Shown: piece by piece, positions 1-9,373 of the stretch
How the letters are laid out: every line of letters starts with the position of its first letter
How positions within the stretch are numbered: position 1 is the first letter of the stretch
Source: Girardinichthys multiradiatus
Taxonomy: Eukaryota; Chordata; Actinopteri; Cyprinodontiformes; Goodeidae
NCBI RefSeq assembly: GCF_021462225.1
Contig: NC_061798.1
Location: forward strand, 22,962,820 to 23,026,819
DNA length: 64,000 nt
Direction: 5' to 3'
Notes under the pieces: model-generated
Told to the model about the DNA's origin: nothing
The model's database searches: none
Seen by the model: only the letters and a program-made list of their open reading frames with translations
Made by a program: the position numbers and the translations under genes

Positions 1-544
1 TTAGTTGTAATAAAGTTTCTAGAAGGAGGCTGAAGTTGGCATCTGATTTGGAACTATATTAAAGGGCCATTCCACTACATTTACCAACTCTAGACAACCT
101 GAACTGGATTGTTTAACACTTAACTACAGATGACTTTAAACTTTTATTTGTGAAAACACTTTTTTGATATCAGACAACCTTGCATGAGGTGCTGGCAGCT
201 TAAACACGACATCACCTAGACATCTCAGACCTGGACTGGTATATCTGGTATACACTGATTATAAAACACATAGCTTGTGATTTGTGAAACTTTTATTCTG
301 TTTGTGAAAGCACAAAAAAATACAAATTTTAGGGCTTTTGGGGTATCAGACCAATTTTTATGGGGTCATTTTCAAAAACTAATTCAACAATACAACTCCA
401 ATCTCCTTGCAAATGTTCTGAGGTCTTCAAAGATCTGTATTTAATAAATTACACACAAGTTGACTTTTGTTAGTAATTAAGAGTGGCTAACTAACTGACG
501 TCTGAAGCCTTCTGGCTGTGGTGAATTTTATTTAGGCATGTCAG
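1..544. other. No gene recognised
   Basis: AT-rich sequence without a convincing reading frame or a repeat that I can name. Confidence 0.5.
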
Positions 545-735
545 AGTAAAGGGGAATGTATACGTATGCAGACCACACTTTGCAGATTTTTACCTGCAAA
601 AAAATGTGAAAACCATGCAGCACTTCACAATGATGCACTACTTTGTTTTGGTCTGTCATATAAAACCTCAAGAAAACCATTTGTGGTTTATGGTTGTGAT
701 GTGACAAACTGTTAAAACACTCAAGAGGAACAGAT
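545..735. mobile_element. Tc1-derived MITE-like repeat, copy 1 (decayed)
   Basis: The stretch runs from a GGGGAATGTATAC start through a block reading TTTTGGTCTGTCATATAAAA to GTTGTGATGTGACAAA. The same order of blocks occurs at about 44815-45003 and 51185-51407. The family is a common short teleost repeat whose usual end resembles AATACTTTTGCAAGGCACTGTA. This copy has lost a clear terminus. Confidence 0.5.
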
Positions 736-1641
736 ACATTTGCGAGGAACTGTTTTGCTGAATGTGTTCCTATTCATCTTAATCCACAATTATCACATTA
801 CAGAAGTTTGTATAGCAACATACAACAAACTTTACATCCAGCTGTGTGAATGTAGGGGTTTCTCTTTTTTATCTGACTTGAGTAAAGGTGAAAGAGGTGT
901 ATAGCAGTGCAATGTAGCATAAAATCAAAAACAATACTTTGTGCTTTTACTTTTTGATTCCAGTAATAATATCCCTAACCCTGGACTAAATTCCTTGCGG
1001 TAAAAATTTCTCAACGTTTTTTCTTCAACAAATTTAAATGTAATGTCCCCACAAGGTTAATCTGTATAACTAAATGTACAGTGTTTTGTTAAGACTTTAG
1101 GTGGTGCCTTGAATGTTTACCAGATAGGATTAATAGATTGGGGGTTAGTGCTAGTTCTAGTGCTATTTAATGCAGAACATTTTAAACCTGCTTTCATAGT
1201 TCCAGACATAGACTAGTCCTGCCTAAACCGAGATGATTTCCAAGAGGAAGATTAGAACTAATATTATATTCAGGTTTAACTTAAACCTCTACAAATTTAA
1301 GGTCATCCTTGGATAGTTTGTGCTCATTAGATTGGACAGGGATTAAAATGTGTCAGTGAAAATCAGCAGACCAAACTGTTTTGATGCAAGCATTTTTCAG
1401 TCTTTAATTGTAGGTGCATAAAACCAGTACTATGTGAGGGTTATTTAATTTCAGTTATCACACAAACAGAGATGCAATTTGTTATCCATGTGCTCATGCT
1501 AAACCCAACCTAGACCAACTACAAGGCTGCATAGACAAAACGTACAATCAGACATCAAGTATATAAAAGCTTAGATGCCTGAGTCAAATAGCTAAATTCC
1601 CTCATCAGAAGCCATTCAGCTCTGCAGAGGCCTGATAACAA
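736..1641. other. No gene recognised
   Basis: AT-rich intergenic sequence. No coding region, RNA gene or well-bounded repeat is visible. Confidence 0.5.
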
Positions 1642-1735
1642 GCCTTTCATTTGTGGTTCGGGTGTGCTGGAACAGGGATGCATCCAAAAGTTTCAAGACA
1701 GAAGCTCTGGAGGACTGGAGTTGAACACCTCTGCT
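1642..1735. mobile_element. hAT-type MITE fragment
   Basis: The text around GGTGTGCTGGAACAGGGATG and GAGGACTGGAGTTGAACACC matches the right half of a common teleost hAT MITE family. The complete element at 6092-6296 is a relative. No left half or target duplication is visible here. Confidence 0.4.
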
Positions 1736-2009
1736 ATAAGATGTCCTCCTTTATTGAATAAAGAAGTGTTTATTTTAGATTCCATCAGATTAATCTTTTT
1801 TTCTGTTTTAGGTCAGTTAGGATACCTAGCATTATTTTTATTTGATAAATGTCAGAATGAGTTTTTTCAGGCAATTTATTTTTTTTTTTTTTACTTTCTT
1901 CAACTTCTTAAGTTGAAGAAAAACTGTATGACTTTGGATGTTTTGGGTATCGGTCCACCAGTGTCGTCACACTTCACCTCCAAAAATTAAGGTCTTTGTC
2001 CCTTAATTT

Positions 2010-2610
2010 TTGGAGTACATTTGCAAACTGCAGTTTGACTTTTGAAGTAATGGCTTCCTTCTCCCTGAATGGTCTTTCAGCCTTTGTTGGTGCAGGACTT
2101 CCTGTGAATAAAGAAACTCTTACCAGCTTCAGCCAGCATCGTCACAAAGTCTTTTGCTTTTATTATGTGGTTCAAACACACATTTCGTACCAAACTATGT
2201 TCACCTCTGGGACACAGAGCTCGTCTCCTTCCTGGACACTATGATGCCTGGGCATTCCCATGGTTTTATACTTGCATATGATTATTTAGACAAATGAATG
2301 TGGCACCTTCAGGCATCTGGAAATTTTACCCAATAATGAACCAGACTTGTGCTGGATCACAGTTCTCTTCCTGATATCTTAACCAGTTTCTTTTGATTTT
2401 CCATTGCCACATAAGTAAACATTGGGTTTGAGGCGTTCCCTTAAAATAAATCCATAGTTGTGGCTCAATTTAACTCAAATGTTGTGAATGAACCTATCAG
2501 AAACATGCAAAGCTGCAATTTAATCTGGGCTTTCCTGTATTGTTAAAGGCATAGTAATCGTAATGTATGCAAACTTCTGAATTTGACAAAAGATATAGAT
2601 TCTCAGAAAT
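2010..2610 (-). mobile_element. Tc1-like transposon fossil (left part, split by LINE)
   Basis: Read on the minus strand, this resembles the 3' part of Tc1 elements of the Sleeping Beauty/Tdr type. Recognisable blocks are TCGTCTCCTTCCTGGACA, CAGATGAATG-like and ACTCAAATG...CCTATCAGAA, ending in ATGTATGCAAACTTCTGAAT. A related fossil lies at 57460-57870. The transposase frame is destroyed. The element seems to continue at 5952-6050, beyond the LINE, which makes it the insertion target of the LINE. Family assignment is from memory. Confidence 0.5.
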
Positions 2611-5600
2611 GTTCGTTCGTTCGTCGTCTTCCGCTTATCCAGGACCGGGTCGCGGGGGCAGCAGACTCAGCAGAGACGCCCAGACGTCCCTCTCTCCAGA
2701 CACCTCCTCCAGTTCCTCCAGGGGGAGCCCAAGGCGTTCCCAGGCCAGCCGAGAGACATAGTCCCTCCAGCGTGTCCTGGGCCGTCCCCTGGGCCTCCTC
2801 CCAGTGGGACGTGCCTGGAACACCTCCCGAGGAAGGCGTCCAGGAGGCATCCGGTATAGATGCCCGAGCCACCTCAACTGGCTCCTCTCGATGTGGAGGA
2901 GCAGCGGCTCTACTCCGAGCCCCTCCCGGATGGCCGAGCTCCTCACCCTATCTCTAAGGGAGTGCCCGGCCACCCTACGGAGGAAGCTCATTTCAGCCGC
3001 TTGTATCCGTGATCTCGTTCTTTCGGTCATGACCCAAAGTTCATGGCCATAGGTGAGGGTAGGAACGTAGACCGACCAGTAAATTGAGAGCTTTGCTTTT
3101 CGGCTCAGCTCTCTCTTCACCACAATGGACCGGCACAGCGCCCCCATTACTGTGGCAGCTGCACCGATCCGTCTGTCGATCTCCCGCTCCATTCTTCCCT
3201 CACTCGTGAACAAGACCCCGAGATACTTAAACTCCTCCACTTGAGGCAGGAACTCCCCTCCAACCTGAAGAGGACAAGCCACCCTTTTCCGGTCGAGTAC
3301 CATGGCCTCGGACTTGGAGGAGCTGATCCTCATCCCAGCCGCTTCACACTCGGCTGCGAACCGCCACAGCGCATGCTGTAGGTCTTGGCTAGAGGGGGCC
3401 AGCAGGACCACGTCATCCGCAAAAAGAAGAGACGAAATCCACTGGTCCCCAAACCAGACCCCCTCCGGCCCTTGGCTGCGTCTAGAAATCCTGTCCATAA
3501 AAGTTATGAACAGGACCGGCGACAAAGGGCAGCCCTGCCGGAGTCCAACATGCACTGGGAACAGGTCCGACTTAGTGCCGGCAATGCGGACCAAACTCCT
3601 GCTCCGCTCGTACAGGGACCGGATGGCCCCTAATAAAGGGCCCCCGATTCCATACTCCTGGAGCACCCCCCACAGGGCATTACGAGGGACACAGTCGAAT
3701 GCCTTCTCCAGGTCCACAAAACACATGTGAACCGGTTGGGCAAACTCCCATGAACCCTCGAGCACCCTGTAGAGGGTATAGAGCTGGTCCAGTGTTCCAC
3801 GGCTGGGACGAAAACCACACTGTTCCTCCTGAAGCCGAGGTTCGACTATCGGTCGGACTCTCCTCTCCAATACCCTGGCGTAGGCCTTACCAGGGAGGCT
3901 GAGGAGTGTGATCCCCCTGTAATTGGAACACACCCTCCGGTCCCCCTTCTTATAAAGGGGGACCACCACCCCAGTCTGCCAGTCCAGAGGCACTGTCCCC
4001 GACCGCCACGCAATGTTGAAGAGGCGTGTCAACCATGACAGCCCTCCTTGAACCGTCACCTTAACGTGGTGGAGGGGTTTGAGTGCTCAAATGATCCTAG
4101 AGGCTATGTTGTCTGGGGCCTAAATGCCCCTGGTAGGGTCTCCCATGGCAAACAGGTTCTAGGTGATGGGTCAGACAAAGAGTGGTTCAAGAATCCCTCA
4201 TGAAGAACACAATATCGAGGCACGTGACGTCGCCCGGTACGGCGGAGCCGGGGTCCCACCCTGGAGCCAGGCCTGGGGTCGGGACTCGTCGGAGAGCGCC
4301 TGGTGGCCGGGTTGCTCCTCGCGGGACCCGGCCGGGCCAAGCCCGAACGAGAGACGCGAGGCCATCCTCCAGTGGGCCCACCACCTGCAGGGGGAACCGT
4401 GAGGGACCGGTGCAAAGAGGATTGGGTGGCGGACGAAGGTGGAGACCTCAACGGCCCGATCCCCGGATGCTTAGGCTGGCTCTAGGGACGTGGAATGTCA
4501 CCTCGCTGGGGGGGAAGGAGTCTGAGCTTGTGCGGGAGGTCGAGAGATATCGACTAGAAATAGTCGGGCTCGCCTCCACGCACAGCGTGGGCTCTGGAAC
4601 CCATCTCCTTGAGAGGGGTTGGACTCTCTTCTACTCTGGAGTGGACCACGGGGAGAGGCGGCGGGCTGGTGTGGGTTTGCTTGTTGCCCCCCAGCTCAGC
4701 CGTCTCGTGTTGGGGTTTACCCCAGTGGATGAGAGGGTTGTATCCCTGCGCCTTCGGGTTGGGGAGAGGTCTCTGACTATCATTTCAGCCTACGGGCCGA
4801 GTGGTAGTGCAGAGTACCCTGCCTTCTTGGCGTCCCTGTCGGGGGTGCTGGATAGTGCCCCTCCCGGGGACTCCATTATTCTGCTGGGGGACTTCAACGC
4901 CCACGTGGGGAACGACAGTGACACCTGGAGAGGCGTGATCGGGAGGAATGGCCTCCCCGATCTGAATCCGAGTGGTGTTTTGTTATTGGACTTCTGCGCT
5001 AGTCACGGATTGTCCATAACGAACACCATGTTCAAACATAAGGGTGTCCATCAGTGCACTTGGCACCAGGACACCCTAGGCAGGAGGTCGATGATCGACT
5101 TTGTTGTCGTATCATCAGACCTTCGGCCGCATGTTTTGGACACTCGGGTGAAGAGAGGGGCTGAGCTGTCCACTGATCATCACCTGGTGGTGAGTTGGAT
5201 CCGCTGGAGGAGGAGAAAGCCGGACAGACTCGGCAGGCCCAAGCGCATAGTGAGGGTCTGCTGGGAACGCCTGGCGGAGCCCTCGGCCAGGGATGTATTC
5301 AACTCCCACCTCCGGGAGAGCTTCGACCAGATCCCGGGGGATGTTGGAGACATAGACTCAGAGTGGACCATGTTCTCTGCATCTATTGTCGATGCTGCTG
5401 CCCATAGCTGCGGCCGTAAGGTCTGCGGTGCCTGTCGTGGCGGCAATCCCAGAACCCGGTGGTGGACACCGGCAGTAAGGGATGCTGTTAAGCTGAAGAA
5501 GGAGTCCTATCGGCTGTGGTTGGCTTGTGGGACTCCTGAGGCGGCTGACGGGTACCGTGAGGCCAAGCGTGCTGCGGCCCGGGCTGTGGCAGAGGCAAAA

Positions 5601-5951
5601 ACTCGGGCCTGGGAAGAGTTCGGTGAGGCCATGGAGAAGGACTACCGGTTGGCCTCGAAGCGATTCTGGCAAACCGTCCGACGCCTCAGGAGGGGGAAGC
5701 AGTGCTCTGCCAACACTGTTTATAGTGGGGGCGGGAGACTGCTGACCTCGACTGAGGACATTATCGGGCGGTGGAAGGAGTACTTCGAGGATCTCCTCAA
5801 TCCTGCCATCACGCATTCCGTGGTGGAAACAGAGGCTGGGGACTCGGGGTTGGACTCTTTCATCACCCAGGCTGAAGTCACCGAGGTGGTTAAAAAGCTC
5901 CGCGGTGGCAAGGCTTCGGGGGTGGATGAGATCCGCCCTGAGTACCTCAAG
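2611..5951 (-). mobile_element. Non-LTR retrotransposon with inverted 5' half (twin-priming structure)
   Basis: Two parts of one APE-type LINE lie head to head. The 3' half is on the minus strand (about 4047 down to 2611) and ends in short GAAC-type repeats at 2611-2622. The 5' half is on the plus strand (about 4048 to 5951) and begins with the element leader. In protein terms the plus piece stops at [11 protein letters not shown] and the minus piece resumes at GLSWLTRLFNIAW, so only a few codons are lost at the internal breakpoint. This geometry is that of a 5' inversion formed during target-primed reverse transcription. The family looks RTE/RTE-X-like; the clade is not certain. A long target duplication is not obvious; only a short AATGTT is shared by the flanks. 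Confidence 0.8.
2635..4059 (-). pseudogene. LINE ORF2 3' half: reverse transcriptase and C-terminal region
   Basis: An open frame of 474 codons carries reverse transcriptase blocks in order: NYRGI (46-50), DLEKAFD (116-122), LRQGCPLSP (173-181) and the catalytic FADD (213-216). A conserved C-terminal part follows, with YLGVLF, LRWLGHLYRMP and a basic RRPRGRPRTRW stretch. No frame break is seen within this half, so the insertion is probably fairly recent. The apparent start methionine is an artefact of the inversion junction: the first residues come from sequence across the breakpoint. The enzyme would copy the LINE RNA at the genomic target. It cannot be made whole from this copy because its endonuclease half lies on the other strand. 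Confidence 0.85.
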
Positions 5952-5954
5952 TAA
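4182..5954 (+). pseudogene. LINE ORF2 5' half: AP-like endonuclease and start of reverse transcriptase
   Basis: An open frame of 590 codons carries an exonuclease-endonuclease-phosphatase type endonuclease: GTWN (102-105), GDFNAHVG (236-243), MIDFVVVS (304-311) and STDHHLVV (330-337). A linker region follows, and then the N-terminal edge of the reverse transcriptase ([16 protein letters not shown] at the end). It stops where the inversion breakpoint cuts the element, not at a natural terminus. The first 90 residues are Arg/Pro-rich and may be leader sequence read through rather than protein. The true start is uncertain. Confidence 0.85.
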
Positions 5955-6050
5955 TGTTTCTTTCATTATTCTGGCAATTAGAAATAATTTTGGTAATCCA
6001 AATCAACATTAAATATGAAAGGTTTAGCCTGACCCCTATGTAACACATAT
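5952..6050 (-). mobile_element. Tc1-like fossil, continuation beyond LINE
   Basis: TTTCTTTCATTATTCTGGCA followed by AATAATTTTGGTAATCC and GGTTTAGCCTGA matches the continuation of the Tc1 end that is interrupted at 2610. The last of these blocks recurs in the related fossil near 57820-57840. Confidence 0.45.
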
Positions 6051-6091
6051 CTAGAATGTAGTCCTTACCAGGCAAAGAGGACACTTTAGAT

Positions 6092-6296
6092 CAGGGGTGT
6101 CTAAAGGGCTGGCCATTAAGGGCCCTTGTCCTACATTTTTTAGATGTCTCCCTGCTTCACCACACCTGATTTCCATTGATGGCTGATTAACAGGCTTTTG
6201 CTGAACTGCAATCACCTGAATCAGGTGTGTTAAAGCAGAGAAACATCTAAAACATGCAGGACACCAGCCTTCAAGGACCGACTTTGGACACTCCTG
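6092..6296. mobile_element. hAT MITE with 8-bp target duplication
   Basis: A 205-bp element with inverted ends: CAGGGGTGTC at the left and GGACACTCCTG at the right. It is flanked by CTTTAGAT (6084-6091) and CTTCAGAT (6297-6304), an 8-bp duplication with one mismatch, as expected for hAT transposition. It has no coding capacity. Confidence 0.75.
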
Positions 6297-6310
6297 CTTC
6301 AGATCACATA

Positions 6311-7920
6311 CAGGTCCTTCTCAAAATATTAGCATATTGTGATAAAGTTCATTATTTTCCACAATGTCATGATGAAAATTTAACATTCATATATTTTAGA
6401 TTCATTGCACACTAACTGAAATATTTCAGGTCTTTTATTGTCTTAATACGGATGATTTTGGCATACAGCTCATGAAAACCCAAAATTCCTATCTCACAAA
6501 ATTAGCATATAATTAAAAGGGTCTCTAAACGAGCTATGAACCTAATCATCTGAATCAACAAGTTAACTCTAAACACCTGCAAAAGATTCCTGAGGCCTTT
6601 AAAACTCCCAGCCTGGTTCATCACTCAAAACCCCAATCATGGGTAAGACTGCCGACCTGACTGCTGTCCAGAAGGCCACTATTGACACCCTCAAGCAAGA
6701 GGGTAAGACACAGAAAGAAATTTCTGAATGAATAGGCTGTTCCCAGAGTGCTGTATCAAGGCACCTCAGTGGGAAGTCTGTGGGAAGGAAAAGGTGTGGC
6801 AGAAAACGCTGCACAACGAGAAGAGGTGACCGGAGCCTGAGGAAGATTGTGGAGAAGGGCTGATTCCAGACCTTGGGGGACCTGCGGAAGCAGTGGACTG
6901 AGTCTGGAGTAGAAACATCCAGAGCCACCGTGCACAGGCGTGTGCAGGAAACGGGCTACAGGTGCCGCATTCCCCGGGTCAAGCCACTTTTGAACCAGAA
7001 ACAGCAGCAGAAGCGCCTGACCTGGGCTACAGAGAAGCAGCACTGGACTGTTGCTCAGTGGTCCAAAGTACTTTTTTCGGATGAAAGCAAATTCTGCATG
7101 TCATTCGGAAATCAAGGTGCCAGAGTCTGGAGGAAGACTGGGGAGAAGGAAATGCCAAAATGCCAGAAGTCCAGTGTCAAGTACCCACAGTCAGTGATGG
7201 TCTGGGGTGCCGTGTCAGCTGCTGGTGTTGGTCCACTGTGTTTTATCAAGGGCAGGGTCAATGCAGCTAGCTATCAGGAGATTTTGGAGCACTTCATGCT
7301 TCCATCTGCTGAAAAGCTTTATGGAGATGAAGATTTCATTTTTCAGCACGACCTGGCACCTGCTCACAGTGCCAAAACCACTGGTAAATGGTTTACTGAC
7401 CATGGTATCACTGTGCTCAATTGGCCTGCCAACTCTCCTGACCTGAACCCCATAGAGAATCTGTGGGGTATTGTGAAGAGAATGTTGAGAGACTCAAGAC
7501 CCAACACTCTGGATGAGCTAAAGGCCGCTATCGAAGCATCCTGGGCCCCCATAAGACCTCAGCAGTGCCACAGGCTGATTGCCTCCATGCCACGCCGCAT
7601 TGAAGCAGTCATTTCTGCAAAAGGATTCCCGACCAAGTATTGAGTGCATAACTGTACATGATTATTTGAAGGTTGATGTTTTTTGTATTAAAAACACTTT
7701 TCTTTTATTGGTCGGATGAAATATGCTAATTTTGTGAGATAGGAATTTTGGGTTTTCATGAGCTGTATGCCAAAATCATCCGTATTAAGACAATAAAAGA
7801 CCTGAAATATTTCAGTTAGTGTGCAATGAATCTAAAAGATATGAATGTTAAATTTTCATCATGACATTATGGAAAATAATGAACTTTATCACAATATGCT
7901 AATATTTTGAGAAGGACCTG
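6311..7920 (+). mobile_element. Tc1-like transposon, copy a (complete ends)
   Basis: A 1610-bp element flanked by TA at 6309-6310 and 7921-7922. Its terminal inverted repeats are long, about 200 bp, starting CAGGTCCTTCTCAAAATATT and ending with the complement. Both repeats contain the block CCTATCTCACAAAATTAGCA. This family has at least four more copies in the window (b to e). The arms are still close to each other in sequence, but the transposase is broken. Confidence 0.9.
6639..7643 (+). pseudogene. Tc1 transposase, two nonsense codons
   Basis: The frame from ATG 6639 to TGA 7641-7643 has 334 codons, the normal Tc1 length. The N-terminal helix-turn-helix region ([18 protein letters not shown]) is followed by a DDE catalytic domain with FSDESKF, a QHDLAPAH block (the usual QDNDPKH position) and [11 protein letters not shown]. 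Stops occur at codon 31 (TGA 6729-6731) and codon 75 (TGA 6861-6863). The sister copies have CGA at both places, so both stops look like CpG decay. A functional product is not expected. Confidence 0.9.
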
Positions 7921-8006
7921 TATTACAGTAAGTTGTAATTTTTCATTTCACCTGTTTTGTGTCGAAGTATCACATCGGGTTCTTGATAGGTTTTCGAACG
8001 TTTCAG

Positions 8007-8160
8007 GTTAAGCGCGCGACCCATGTACGGACGCCTTGGTCCTCAATTCGGCTGTCATGGGTTCAAGTCCTGGCCTGTTGATGTTTGTATCCCCCTCTCT
8101 TCACCCCATTTCCTGTCAGCTCACTTTAGAAAGAAATTAAAAAAAAATAATAATAAATAA
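8007..8160 (+). mobile_element. tRNA-derived SINE
   Basis: The 5' part has an A-box-like GGTTAAGCGCGCGACCCATG and a B-box-like GGGTTCAAGTCC at about 8070. A pyrimidine-rich body (CCCCCTCTCTTCACCCCATTTCCTGTCAGCT region) follows, and then an A-rich tail with AATAATAATAAATAAA. This is a known teleost SINE layout. Confidence 0.7.
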
Positions 8161-8949
8161 AGTTTCAATATATCCTACTAGATATTTGTAATTACATCAT
8201 AAATGCTCATTCTTTAAATTACTGATGTCTGAAATGGCTTATTTTATGACCTCTAAATATGAAGCGCCAATCAGGCATCTAAAAATCGATTTTTACTTTA
8301 GTATTATTATTTTTTTTAGAACTGTTACTGCCAATTACAATTTGTAAAGATTCTGATTTTTTTTCCAAGTATTCTAGCAAAAAAAGAATAAATGCAGTGC
8401 AGGATCCTTGACAGTGAGAGTAGTTCTAAATGTATCTAAAAATAACAAAACTATCCCTTTTATTGCTTCAGTGTTTATGTCTCTTACATAGTAAGTTGGC
8501 TTAGCATGAGGTCCTTCAGTATCACACCTAGCTGACCTGAACATGTAGACGGACTGGGGCCTGACTTTTCCTAATGTGAGAGGACATGTTAGAAATGAGT
8601 GAGGGACAATTTAAATGGGATCAGTGGGGGAAGGGAGGAGAGATCATTGACCAGCAGCGATGAAAATGAGAATCTTAAACTTGTTGGACTCGTTTTCTTA
8701 TTAAAATTCAGTGTTTTAAATGAACCCAGTTCTACCTTTGGGACGGGCTTTTTTTTTTTTTTTTTTTTGTACATATCTTTTTGTTCTATTTTGATTTTAT
8801 TTTGTAGTGCATTTCGGCAAATATGTAGGGAGAATTACCTGGCAACCCGTTGTCGTTGGTCGACTGCTAAAGACGTAAAAACATAGAAAAACAGCAGATA
8901 GACCGTGGATTATTAACTGGGATTTTGCTTTTCTTCACTCAGACCTGGG
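8161..8949. other. No gene recognised; upstream of BED/PR gene
   Basis: AT-rich sequence with a T run at 8751-8768. The last part, near 8820-8930, may hold the promoter or 5' untranslated region of the gene starting at 8950 or 9136. No TATA box is obvious. Confidence 0.4.
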
Positions 8950-9135
8950 GTGGAATGTGTGGACCAAATTATAAACAATACACCGATGCGTATGCATCCT
9001 GCAGAAACCCGATTCTCGGAATCAGCGTCACTTTTGCACCTTAAAAACATCGGCGTAGTTTTCCACAGGGCGCTTCTATCCCGTCGAGCTCTGCAGCCAC
9101 CCAGCAGCTCTGCAGAGAAGGGAGCCCGCAAAAAC

Positions 9136-9373
9136 ATGGATCTCATCATCAAGCCGAGAGCAAAGTCATTCGTCTGGCTTTACTTTGGCTATAAAGCTGG
9201 CGAAAATGGCCGACCTTTGAATCCCGACGAAGTCGTCTGCCGTTTATGCCGAAAGATTGTGTGCGCGAAGGGAAACACCACGAATTTAAGGAGTCATCTG
9301 AGGCGTCGACATCCCGCTGAGTTTAACGAGAGCATTGGCTCCACGACCCCTGGATCTTCCTCGGAGCCTCAAG
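9136..9373 (+). CDS. BED/PR/hAT gene, exon 1: BED zinc finger 1
   Basis: The exon encodes 79 codons plus one base. The BED finger has the spacing VCRLC ... HLRRRH after an aromatic WLYF block. The ATG at 9136 has A at -3 and G at +4; the upstream in-frame ATG at 8950 is an alternative. The donor AAG|GTAATA lies at 9373/9374 and leaves phase 1, which matches the acceptor at 17919. Confidence 0.85.

Noticed and set aside
8007..8100. tRNA gene
   Set aside because: A- and B-box-like motifs are present, but the cloverleaf does not close and the sequence continues into a SINE body and A-rich tail.
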